A stretch of 42,724 bases of DNA from Candidatus Peribacteraceae bacterium. GTDB lineage: Bacteria > Patescibacteriota > Gracilibacteria > JAHISY01. The translations under genes and the position numbers were made by a program. The notes under the pieces were generated by a model. That model saw only the letters and a program-made list of their open reading frames with translations. It did not search any database and was not told the DNA's origin. The stretch is taken from the NCBI GenBank assembly GCA_021734705.1, contig JAIPIJ010000002.1, forward strand, positions 1 through 42,724. The letters run 5' to 3'. Shown one piece after another: positions 17,017 to 23,331 of this stretch. Every line of letters starts with the position of its first letter. The stretch's first letter is position 1.

Positions 17017-17022
17017 ATTCTA
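17017..17022 (-). promoter_or_regulatory. Likely -10 box of rplU
   Basis: TAGAAT on the minus strand, about 42 nt before the rplU ATG. It lies between the tRNA-Thr 3' hairpin and the repeat array. Confidence 0.4.
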
Positions 17023-17025
17023 TAT

Positions 17026-17067
17026 GGCTTGCCATGAGCGATCTCGCGAAGCGAGAGAGCCGAATGG
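17026..17067 (-). repeat. tRNA-3'-flank palindromic element (tRNA-Thr copy)
   Basis: On the plus strand it starts with GGCTTGCCAT, has a central hairpin (TCTCGC, GAA, GCGAGA at 17042-17056) and ends CGAATGG. The final TGG is the complement of the tRNA CCA end. The same framework occurs after tRNA-fMet (33643-33679) with a different central hairpin. It may work as a processing or termination signal, or be a repeat that uses CCA as its edge. Confidence 0.6.
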
Positions 17068-17139
17068 AGCCGCCTTCGGGGATTGAACCCGAGACCCCTC
17101 CCTTACCATGGGAGTGCTCTACCACTGAGCTAAGGCGGC
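17065..17139 (-). tRNA. tRNA-Thr (GGT anticodon)
   Basis: 75 nt including an encoded CCA. It folds as a 7-bp acceptor stem (GCCGCCT with AGGCGGC), a D-arm GCTC/GAGC with loop AGTGGTA, an anticodon stem CTCCC/GGGAG with loop ATGGTAA (anticodon GGT, reading ACC and ACU), variable loop GGGTC and a T-arm CGGG/CCCG with TTCAATC. The discriminator base is U. It sits between rplU and rpsR, and partial copies of its 5' half are found immediately upstream. Confidence 0.96.
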
Positions 17140-17193
17140 GGGTTGAGTTGATTTTATTCCGAGAAGTGAAGGTCGGGTCAGGGGTGCTCTACC

Positions 17194-17243
17194 GGCTGCC
17201 TGTCCGCCGTAGCCCCGAGCGAAGCCGAGGGGCGAAGGTGGAA
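17194..17243. repeat. Palindromic element 1 inserted at the tRNA-Thr D-loop
   Basis: An imperfect outer stem (TCCGCCGTAG against CGAAGGTGGA) encloses a perfect inner hairpin (CCCCGAGC and CCGAGGGG arms). It lies exactly between GTGCTCTACC and GCTAAGG of a tRNA-Thr 5'-half copy. Confidence 0.7.
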
Positions 17244-17303
17244 GCTAAGGCGGCGGGTTGAGTTGATTTTATTCCGAGAAGTGAAGGTCCGGGTCAGGAG
17301 TGC

Positions 17304-17353
17304 TCTACCGGCTGCCTGTCCGCCGTAGTTCGCCGTGGCGAACGAAGGTGGAA
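17304..17353. repeat. Palindromic element 2 at the same site, with a different apex
   Basis: It has the same outer stem as element 1 (TCCGCCGTAG and CGAAGGTGGA), but the inner hairpin is TTCGCC/GGCGAA. Conserved ends with an exchanged apex point to a repeat family evolving by compensatory or recombinational change. The left boundary is approximate, by alignment with element 1. Confidence 0.65.
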
Positions 17354-17371
17354 GCTAAGGCGGCGGGCTGC

Positions 17372-17475
17372 TTAGTTCCTGGTTGCTAGATTTTATTACT
17401 AAGGTAGCTAGCCGATCGTTAGAATTATATAAGCTAGTAACCAGTAACTAGGAACTAGCAACTAGCAACTACAAG
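17372..17475. repeat. 7-bp repeat array (6 units) with an upstream inverted arm
   Basis: Positions 17434-17475 read CTAGTAA, CCAGTAA, CTAGGAA, CTAGCAA, CTAGCAA, CTACAAG in exact register and run into the rpsR stop codon (17469-17471). TTAGTTCCTGGTTGCTAG at about 17372-17389 is close to the reverse complement of the first units (15 of 18 bases), so the locus could form a hairpin with a loop of about 44 nt. Confidence 0.75.
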
Positions 17476-17699
17476 GCAGCGTCCCGGATGAAAGGTATCA
17501 GCCCGGCAATTCGCGCCTTTTTGATCGCGCTTGCTAGCATGCGTTGGTGTTTTACGCATACGCCGGAGTAGCGGCGTGGTTGGATTTTGCCGTCGAGATT
17601 AATATAGCGGCGTAGAATTCGCACGTTTTTGTAATCCATAAACTCTGATTTTGCGGCACAAAATTTGCAGAGTTTGCGGACTGAAGAGTTTTTGACCAT
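17469..17699 (-). CDS. rpsR: 30S ribosomal protein S18
   Basis: A 76-residue small-subunit protein that binds 16S rRNA beside S6. The family core is visible: CKFCAAKSEFMDYKNVRILRRYINLDGKIQPRRYSGVCVKHQRMLASAIKKARIAG in sequence order, here retaining cysteine pairs (CKFC and a later C) that can bind zinc in some lineages. It is the last gene of rpsF-ssb-rpsR, 8 nt after the ssb stop. The stop codon lies inside a 7-bp repeat array. Confidence 0.96.
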   Translation of the reverse strand: MVKNSSVRKLCKFCAAKSEFMDYKNVRILRRYINLDGKIQPRRYSGVCVKHQRMLASAIKKARIAGLIPFIRDAAL

Positions 17700-17707
17700 T
17701 TTGTGAA

Positions 17708-18154
17708 TTAAAAGTTATTTTCGGCTTTAGATTCATTTTCTCCAGTGAAGGCTGCTTCCGCTGCTGAGCCTTCATCTGCGTTCGTGTCGGCTGGCTCTTC
17801 AGATACTTCTTCACTGTTACCGCGTTTCTCGAGCTTGATGATGTCATCAACAACAATTTCAGTGCGGTAACGCTTCTTTTGGGTTTCTTCGTCTAACCAG
17901 TTACGCGTTTTTAGATAGCCTTCAATGTAAACCAGGTTGCCCTTTTTCAAGATCTGGTGGCAGATTTCAGCTCGGCGGGCCCAGGCGGTGATCTCGTGGA
18001 ATTCGACTAAGTCTTTTTGCTCTCCATTTTGATCTTTCCAAACGCGGTTAGTCGCGAGTCCAAAAGTGCAAATTGATTGTCCACCAGTCGTAGCTTTGAG
18101 CTCCGGATCGCGAGTTAGGTTGCCTACGAGAATTACTTTATTAACACTACGCAT
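17708..18154 (-). CDS. ssb: Single-stranded DNA-binding protein
   Basis: A 148-residue OB-fold protein that coats single-stranded DNA in replication, repair and uptake. The N-terminus MRSVNKVILVGNLTRDPEL and the strands FGLATNRVWKDQNG, LVEFHEITAWARRAEIC and GNLVYIEGYLKTRNW are standard. The tail is acidic (SEEVSEEPADTNADEGSAAE...) but ends KAENNF rather than the usual DDDIPF partner-binding tip; the terminal F is kept. It lies between rpsF and rpsR in the conserved order, although 115 bp of repeats and a palindrome separate it from rpsF. Confidence 0.95.
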   Translation of the reverse strand: MRSVNKVILVGNLTRDPELKATTGGQSICTFGLATNRVWKDQNGEQKDLVEFHEITAWARRAEICHQILKKGNLVYIEGYLKTRNWLDEETQKKRYRTEIVVDDIIKLEKRGNSEEVSEEPADTNADEGSAAEAAFTGENESKAENNF

Positions 18155-18156
18155 TT

Positions 18157-18191
18157 AGGTGATAGGTGTTAGGTTACAGGGGTTAGGTAGG
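18157..18191. repeat. 7-bp repeat array, 5 units, between rpsF and ssb
   Basis: AGGTGAT, AGGTGTT, AGGTTAC, AGGGGTT, AGGTAGG in register, starting 2 nt upstream of the ssb ATG. It lies inside a ribosomal operon, so it is transcribed. Confidence 0.8.
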
Positions 18192-18209
18192 TAACGCGCC
18201 TTATGGTCT

Positions 18210-18243
18210 TTTCCACCGGAGGCGGATCCGCCTCCGGTGGAAA
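18210..18243. repeat. 34-bp perfect palindrome in the rpsF-ssb spacer
   Basis: Two 17-bp arms (TTTCCACCGGAGGCGGA and its reverse complement) with no loop. It contains the words TTCCACC and GGCGGA seen at the ends of the tRNA-associated elements. As RNA it would form a very stable hairpin between rpsF and ssb; without a T-run it is not a standard terminator, though it could lower ssb/rpsR expression or protect mRNA ends. Confidence 0.8.
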
Positions 18244-18269
18244 GGCTCTCTATTATCTTTATAATCCTG

Positions 18270-18815
18270 CTAAAGATCAGCCAGGATGTCATCGAGCTTT
18301 TTATCAAGTTCGCCAGCATCGGCCTTGGGTTCAGGCTTCTTTTCAATTTTCTTAGCAGCCGGCTTGCTAGCCGTCTCGATTTTGCTCTCTGTTTTACTGG
18401 TTTTCTCGACTACTGCCTTTCTCTTAATGTAACGCGGTTCGGCTGCAGGCTTGGCGCTTTCCAGCTTCCCATAGTCATGTTCGAGATCCTCTTCTGTATA
18501 TTCACTCCATTTATAATTTTTAGGCGTGCGGCAAATCAGGTGACGAATAATCTTAGGATCTAAACGCAGTGAATTGTCTAAATTTGCAATCTTGTCTCCG
18601 GAAGCTTCGAAATGCGCTATGAAATAACTCCCCGTCGTTTCACCAGAAATTTTGTAAGCGAGTTGGCGGTTTGGCCAAACAGACTTATTCAAAATCTTAG
18701 CCGCCTTGCTGAGTTCAGCTTCTAGTTTTTCTAGTTCCTTTTTAAATTCGCTCTCACGCAAACTGCCCGCGAAAATAGCGAGAACTTCATACGAATTGGC
18801 AGGATTTTTAGTCAT
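18270..18815 (-). CDS. rpsF: 30S ribosomal protein S6 with a long lysine-rich C-terminal extension
   Basis: 181 residues against about 95-135 in most bacteria. The first 100 or so residues are the S6 ferredoxin-like fold (SYEVLAIFAGSLRESEF..., LAYKISGETTGSYFIAHFEA, RLDPKIIRHLICRTPK). The rest is low-complexity K/A/E/P sequence (AAKKIEKKPEPKADAGELDKK), probably disordered, ending LDDILADL. S6 binds S18 on the 30S platform, and rpsR lies in the same operon. Alternative starts upstream are not needed: a TTTAAT box lies 12 nt before the ATG. S6 is the substrate of RimK in E. coli, but this tail does not end in glutamates. Confidence 0.93.
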   Translation of the reverse strand: MTKNPANSYEVLAIFAGSLRESEFKKELEKLEAELSKAAKILNKSVWPNRQLAYKISGETTGSYFIAHFEASGDKIANLDNSLRLDPKIIRHLICRTPKNYKWSEYTEEDLEHDYGKLESAKPAAEPRYIKRKAVVEKTSKTESKIETASKPAAKKIEKKPEPKADAGELDKKLDDILADL

Positions 18816-18936
18816 GCTTTTTATGGGATTAAACCGGGGAGGGAATCTCCTCCGGAGAATTGAGGTCCGACTAGGCGAATCTCAAAAAAGCCGGGAGATT
18901 TTAAGAAAGAGCTAGCAGTCCCGCAAATGTAAGCCC

Positions 18937-19006
18937 TTGACTTTTACTTTTTAAAATGGTAAAATAATATAATAACTTTTACAAAGGTTGGTAAAAAGTT
19001 TAAAAT
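18937..19006 (+). promoter_or_regulatory. Tandem promoters for the DHH-GGDEF operon, with an inverted repeat
   Basis: Promoter 1: TTGACT (18937-18942), 17 bp, TGG-TAAAAT (-10 at 18960-18965, extended). Promoter 2: TTTACA (18978-18983), 17 bp, TAAAAT (19001-19006). Between the elements of promoter 2 lies the inverted repeat AACTTTTAC ... GTAAAAAGTT (about 18975-19001), a possible operator. These are among the best-matching promoters in the window. Confidence 0.72.
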
Positions 19007-19028
19007 CTCCGCTTAAAAAATAGGCAAT

Positions 19029-20243
19029 TTGAATTCTACACCGCTCCAACAAGTCGTTAATCTGGTTCGCCAAAGCGAGAAGATTCTGGTGCTCGGACAC
19101 CAAAATCCTGATGGTGACGCGATTGGTAGTGCTTTGGCGCTCTTACTCGCTTTGCGCAAAGTTGAGAAGAACGTGATTGCCGCTGCTGCGGATCCAGTTC
19201 CGGCTGTTTTAGACTTTCTACCAGCCTTAGAAAATTTTGAGACCTCGATAGCTGGTGCCAATGACTTGGTTCTAAATTTCCCGCTAGAGGGCCGGGAATC
19301 GGCTGAAGTTTTCCACAAAATTGAGGATGGCATGCTCAAGATTTCCGTCCGACCCAGTAATGGTGCGCCTTTCACAAAAGATGAAATTAAGTTTGCTGCC
19401 GGTGAAGCTGATTTTGACTTAATCGTCTGTGTCGATGTCCCAGATTTGCCGCAACTCGGCCGGCTTTTCGAGTCTAACCCAAATATCTTTTATGAAATCC
19501 CAGTTGTGAATATTGACCATCACGCGAGCAATACTGGTTACGGTAAGGTTAATTTTGTCGACACGACCGCGGCTTCGACTTCGGAACTGGTTTTGCGTGT
19601 GCTGCGTTCTCTGGAGTCTGAATATAATAAGAAACTCCTAGACGAAGATGTTGCGACTTTAGTTTTGACCGGAATTATCACCGATACAGGCTCTTTCCAA
19701 AATTCCAATACCACGCCGAGGTCATTGGAATTGTCAGCCGATCTGATCGAGGCTGGCGCCCGCCAACAGGAAATCATTCGCCACGTTTATAAGACCAAAC
19801 AACTTTCGACGTTGAAACTCTGGGGTCGGGTGCTGTCGAAGATTGAGCTGGATGAAAATCACCGAATCGTCTGGAGTACGGTTACAGCTGAGGATTTCCT
19901 CGAGGCCGAAGCAGTCGAAAACTCCACTGACGGTCTGATCGACGAATTGCTTTCACATGCTCCGGGAGCAGAAGTTGTTTTGCTGCTCAAACAAAAAGGT
20001 TCAGTCGTTTCGGGCAGTATTCGCACGACTACGCCAGCGGTCTCAGCTAGCGATCTAGCCGGAATCTTCGGCGGGGGAGGACATCACGCTGCGGCAGGAT
20101 TCAAGATACCGAATAAAAAAGTTGAAGTTGTCGAGTCTGAAATACTTGATAAAATCCGCGCCGTTCAAGCTGAGCGATTGGAGCTGACGACCGAAGATGA
20201 TTCAAAGAAAAGTAAAAAAGTAACTAAGAAAAATAAGAAATGA
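19029..20243 (+). CDS. DHH/DHHA1 phosphoesterase, NrnA-like
   Basis: 404 residues. Metal-binding motifs of DHH phosphoesterases are visible: LVLGHQNPDGDAIGSALAL near the N-terminus, the CVDVPDLPQLG aspartate strand, IDHHASNTGYG (DHH motif), and the C-terminal DHHA1 signature GIFGGGGHHAAAGF. NrnA-type members degrade short RNAs, pGpG and pAp. The protein is longer than typical NrnA (about 320) because of an insertion at roughly residues 80-135 and a lysine-rich tail (KKSKKVTKKNKK). The TTG start follows promoter 2 with a leader of about 16 nt. The stop overlaps the ATG of a diguanylate cyclase gene by 4 nt, so the pair is coupled; degradation of the cyclic dinucleotide breakdown product is a reasonable inference. 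Confidence 0.85.
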   Translation: MNSTPLQQVVNLVRQSEKILVLGHQNPDGDAIGSALALLLALRKVEKNVIAAAADPVPAVLDFLPALENFETSIAGANDLVLNFPLEGRESAEVFHKIEDGMLKISVRPSNGAPFTKDEIKFAAGEADFDLIVCVDVPDLPQLGRLFESNPNIFYEIPVVNIDHHASNTGYGKVNFVDTTAASTSELVLRVLRSLESEYNKKLLDEDVATLVLTGIITDTGSFQNSNTTPRSLELSADLIEAGARQQEIIRHVYKTKQLSTLKLWGRVLSKIELDENHRIVWSTVTAEDFLEAEAVENSTDGLIDELLSHAPGAEVVLLLKQKGSVVSGSIRTTTPAVSASDLAGIFGGGGHHAAAGFKIPNKKVEVVESEILDKIRAVQAERLELTTEDDSKKSKKVTKKNKK

Positions 20244-20992
20244 ATCAAGAGTGCTACAACTGCGAGAATCGGGATCAATGTCCCAAAAATCCAGTTCAAG
20301 GGATTGGGATAAATACAAGTGAGCTTAAAAAATTTTTCCCTAAGCTTACTGAAGAAGATATAGCTACGTTAAAAAAGGCGCGTCCGGACGTGCGCTTGGA
20401 GCTTGCGATTAAGCTTATGAAATTAAATGAAACTTCTACCAAGGATCCATTGACTGACCTTTATAATCGTAGATTTCTTGAAGACAGACTCAGGGAAATT
20501 TTTGCCTTGTCACAGAGACACAAGAAGCAATTTTCGGTTATATATGCTGATATTGATCATTTTAAAGATGTAAATGATAATCATGGTCATGCTGCGGGAG
20601 ACGAAACCTTGAAAATTTTTGCAGAAATTTTAAACAATTTAACTCGCCAAGAGGACATAGTTGCGCGCCTGGGGGGTGAAGAATTTGTAATACTTCTGCC
20701 AGAAACAGATATTGATCAGGCAAGAATAGTTGCTGAAAAGTTACGCAAAGAAATCGCTAGAGCAGATATTTTGTTTCAGGGAAGTAGAATTAAAATTACT
20801 TCAAGTTTCGGTGTAGCCAAAATGATGATTAACAATGGAGACAATAAAAGTGAAAATTCTGAGACGCCACAAAGCCTCTTACAGCGGGCAGACGCATGTA
20901 TTTATGAGGCAAAGGAAGGTGGTCGGAATAGGGTTGTTACTGAAATAGATTCTGAAACTATAGGCAGGCTTACAAAAATTACGACTGCTTAA
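20240..20992 (+). CDS. Diguanylate cyclase (GGDEF domain) with N-terminal cysteine cluster
   Basis: 250 residues. Residues about 70-235 are a GGDEF domain that makes c-di-GMP from two GTP: DPLTDLYNRRFLEDRL, YADIDHFKDVNDNHGHAAGD (metal and substrate residues) and the active-site motif GGEEF at 145-149. RQED at 136-139, five residues before GGEEF, matches the RxxD product-inhibition site. The N-terminus has CYNCENRDQC, which could bind zinc or a metal cluster and act as a sensor; this is inference. No transmembrane segment is present, so it is cytosolic. It is coupled to the upstream DHH phosphoesterase (ATGA overlap). No PilZ or EAL protein is seen nearby. Confidence 0.92.
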   Translation: MNQECYNCENRDQCPKNPVQGIGINTSELKKFFPKLTEEDIATLKKARPDVRLELAIKLMKLNETSTKDPLTDLYNRRFLEDRLREIFALSQRHKKQFSVIYADIDHFKDVNDNHGHAAGDETLKIFAEILNNLTRQEDIVARLGGEEFVILLPETDIDQARIVAEKLRKEIARADILFQGSRIKITSSFGVAKMMINNGDNKSENSETPQSLLQRADACIYEAKEGGRNRVVTEIDSETIGRLTKITTA

Positions 20993-21027
20993 AATTTTTT
21001 GTTTAGTAAACTTACTCGTCTAAATAA

Positions 21028-23277
21028 TTACTTCGCAAACTCACTCGTCTTCGAACCGATTATTTTGATGTAATCCGCAAATGGCATCTTAATCGATTTC
21101 GTATGTTCGCCAGCGTTAAAGACGATGATTTCTTCTGGTTCGAGTGATTTATCTACGAAAACTGGTAGGTCGAAAAGATTGCCAAAGGGCGGGACACAGC
21201 CGATTTCGCAGCCGGTGATTTTTTTGACCTCTTCCGGCTTCGCGAGTTCGAGTTTTTTCACCTCCGCGACTTTTTTCAGTTTGGCCTCGTCGACCTCTTT
21301 CGCAGCCGAGCAGACGGATTGGATATAGCCGTTTTCCGTTTTCCAAACGAGTGCCCGAGCGGCTTGTTCCAGAGTCGTTCCGCGGACTTGGGCGGCTTCG
21401 GCACTAGTTTTTACCGGAGCGTGTTCGAGCTTTTCAAACTTAATTTTATTCGACTCCAACAGCTCGACGATTTCCAAGAAGACATCGCGCTTGGTTTTTT
21501 TCACGTCAGCTGTAGATCGAATATTGGCTTCTTTCAGTTGCTCCGCTGGGATGATGTCCGGTGCGCCGAGCATCAGATCTTCGGCTTTATTGGTCTTCGG
21601 GAAGGCGATGACCTCGCGGATATTCGGCTCACCGGCAAAAAGCATAGCGATACGGTCGAGACCCCAGGCGATGCCGCCGTGGGGCGGTGCGCCAAAAGAG
21701 AAAGCTTTTAAGATATGCCCGAAACGGCGTTCAGCGTCCTCGTCGGAAATTTTCAAAATATCAAAAATCTTTTTTTGCAGATCACGTTCGTGGATCCGGA
21801 CCGAGCCGCCGCCGATTTCATAGCCGTTCAAAATCACGTCGTAAGCTTCGGCTCTCGCTTTCAGAGGATCAGAATCGAGATCAGCTGGATTTTTTGGTCT
21901 AGTAAAAGGATGGTGTATCGAGGCGAGTTCACCGGTTTCTCCGTCTTTCGCGAACATCGGGAAGTCGGTGATCCACGCGAAAGCGAATTCATTTTCTTTG
22001 CCCTCTAATAATTTTAATTTTTCCGCAACTGCGATCCGGACCGCGCCGAGTGAGTTGCAGGCGGTTTCCCATTCATCTGCCGCGAAAAGTAAAATGTCAT
22101 CTTTTTCGCCGCCGCATTTATCGACGATTTTTTTAGTTAAATCCGCTCCTAGTTTTTCGACTGGTACACCTTCGAATTTTTCCGAAATTTTAATCCAGGC
22201 TAAACCTTTCGCGCCGTAGATTTTGGCGGCCTCGGTTAATTCTTCGATATCTTTGCGGCTAAACTTGGCACCGCTCGGGACGCGTAGAATTTTGATCACG
22301 CCGCCACTCTCGACTACATTGGCAAAAATCCCGAAACCGCAACCCTTACATTCTTCCGAAATATCATTAAATTCCAGCTCGTAGCGTAGGTCAGGCTTGT
22401 CCGAACCGTAGCGATTCATCGCATCGTCGAAGGTGAGCCGCGGAAATTTTTCAAATTTCAATTTGGCATCCGGCCGGCATTCTTTCGTAATCGCAATTAG
22501 CGCTGCTTCGTTGACGTTCATCACGTCTTCGGAATCTACGAAAGACATCTCTAAATCCATCTGGGTGAATTCTGGTTGGCGGTCGCCGCGCTGGTCTTCG
22601 TCACGGAAACAGCGGGCAATCTGCATATAGCGGTCGAAACCAGCGACCATCGAGAGCTGTTTTAGCTGCTGCGGGGATTGCGGCAGGACGTAAAATTTCC
22701 CGGCGTGGACACGGCTCGGCACGATATATTCGCGGGCGCCTTCGGGTGTGCCTTTGATCAAGATCGGAGTCTCAATCTCGACGAAATCTTGGTCGTAGAA
22801 AAATTTCCGTGTCGCCTGCAGGAGTTTGTGCCGTAGGACGATATTGCTTTGGAGTCTTTTGCGGCGCAGGTCGAGATAGCGGAATTTCAGGCGGACCTCT
22901 TCGTTTTCGTCGTTTTCGTCGGCGATTTCGAAAGGAGGAGTCTCAGCTTCGTTCAAAACTTTGACTTCGCTTACGAGAATCTCGATTTTGCCGGTCGCCA
23001 TTTTGGAGTTTTCCTGTCCTGCTGGACGGGCTCGGACTTTACCAATAATCTGCAAAACCCACTCCGGACGGACGGTTTCAAAAATTTTGTGCGCGTTGCC
23101 AGATAGCTCCGGATCGGTCACGATTTGAGTTATACCAAAGCGGTCGCGCAGATCAATAAAAATCAGGCCACCGTGGTCACGGCGCCGGTCAACCCAGCCG
23201 ACCAACTGGACCTCTTTATCGATATTCTTCTCAGAAAGCTCGTCGCAAGCATGCGAGCGGTAAAAAGTTTTGAGCAT
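21028..23277 (-). CDS. aspS: Aspartyl-tRNA synthetase fused to a C-terminal YbaK/ProX-type deacylase domain
   Basis: 749 residues from the ATG at 23277 (a TTG lies one codon earlier). Residues 1-590 are a bacterial AspRS: OB-fold anticodon domain (VQLVGWVDRRRDHGGLIFIDLRD), class II motif 2 (FRDEDQRGDRQPEFTQMDLE), the GAD insertion domain, and motif 3 (GIAWGLDRIAMLFAG, GLDR near 540-543). Residues about 595-743 form a YbaK/EbsC-like domain (AEAAQVRGTTLEQAARALVWK, then CEIGCVPPFGNLFDLPVFVD). It keeps the lysine of the LVWK strand (about K647) that is important in these aminoacyl-tRNA deacylases. Normal AspRS ends near 590, so this is a true fusion without an intervening stop or frameshift. The editing substrate is unknown. 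Confidence 0.92.
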   Translation of the reverse strand: MLKTFYRSHACDELSEKNIDKEVQLVGWVDRRRDHGGLIFIDLRDRFGITQIVTDPELSGNAHKIFETVRPEWVLQIIGKVRARPAGQENSKMATGKIEILVSEVKVLNEAETPPFEIADENDENEEVRLKFRYLDLRRKRLQSNIVLRHKLLQATRKFFYDQDFVEIETPILIKGTPEGAREYIVPSRVHAGKFYVLPQSPQQLKQLSMVAGFDRYMQIARCFRDEDQRGDRQPEFTQMDLEMSFVDSEDVMNVNEAALIAITKECRPDAKLKFEKFPRLTFDDAMNRYGSDKPDLRYELEFNDISEECKGCGFGIFANVVESGGVIKILRVPSGAKFSRKDIEELTEAAKIYGAKGLAWIKISEKFEGVPVEKLGADLTKKIVDKCGGEKDDILLFAADEWETACNSLGAVRIAVAEKLKLLEGKENEFAFAWITDFPMFAKDGETGELASIHHPFTRPKNPADLDSDPLKARAEAYDVILNGYEIGGGSVRIHERDLQKKIFDILKISDEDAERRFGHILKAFSFGAPPHGGIAWGLDRIAMLFAGEPNIREVIAFPKTNKAEDLMLGAPDIIPAEQLKEANIRSTADVKKTKRDVFLEIVELLESNKIKFEKLEHAPVKTSAEAAQVRGTTLEQAARALVWKTENGYIQSVCSAAKEVDEAKLKKVAEVKKLELAKPEEVKKITGCEIGCVPPFGNLFDLPVFVDKSLEPEEIIVFNAGEHTKSIKMPFADYIKIIGSKTSEFAK

Positions 23278-23298
23278 CAAAAAAGTTAAAGCCGCCCG

Positions 23299-23304
23299 AT
23301 TTTA
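23299..23304 (-). promoter_or_regulatory. Possible -10 box of aspS
   Basis: TAAAAT on the minus strand, 21 nt before the ATG at 23277, giving a leader of about 14 nt. A weak TTCGAA lies at the -35 distance. Confidence 0.4.
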
Positions 23305-23331
23305 ACAGCTTTTAACTAATTTTCGAATCTC

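Larger units (their letters stand above)
17129..17367. repeat. Tandem duplication of the tRNA-Thr 5' half carrying palindromic inserts
   Basis: This fills the 329-bp gap between tRNA-Thr and rpsR, where no gene is seen. Unit 1 is 17129-17243, unit 2 is 17244-17353, and a 14-bp third start is 17354-17367. Each begins with GCTAAGGCGGCGGG (complement of the tRNA 5' end), carries the tRNA 5' flank, and reaches GTGCTCTACC (complement of D-stem and neighbours). In the real tRNA ACTGA separates those two parts; in the copies it is replaced by palindromic inserts of about 45-50 bp. Neither copy has an anticodon arm or T-arm, so neither can be a tRNA. Confidence 0.85.

Noticed and set aside
17129-17367. 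Additional functional tRNA-Thr genes
   Set aside because: The copies lack the anticodon arm, T-arm and 3' acceptor strand, and the D-loop is replaced by palindromes.
18270-18815. S6 as substrate of the ATP-grasp fusion protein (RimK analogy)
   Set aside because: The S6 tail ends LDDILADL rather than in glutamates, and the fusion gene is not linked to rpsF; nothing in the sequence supports the pairing.
18841-18860. TCTCC/GGAGA hairpin upstream of rpsF as an S6:S18 leader regulatory motif
   Set aside because: The stem is short and lacks the features needed to assign the known S6:S18-binding leader; rpsF probably has a leader too short to contain it.
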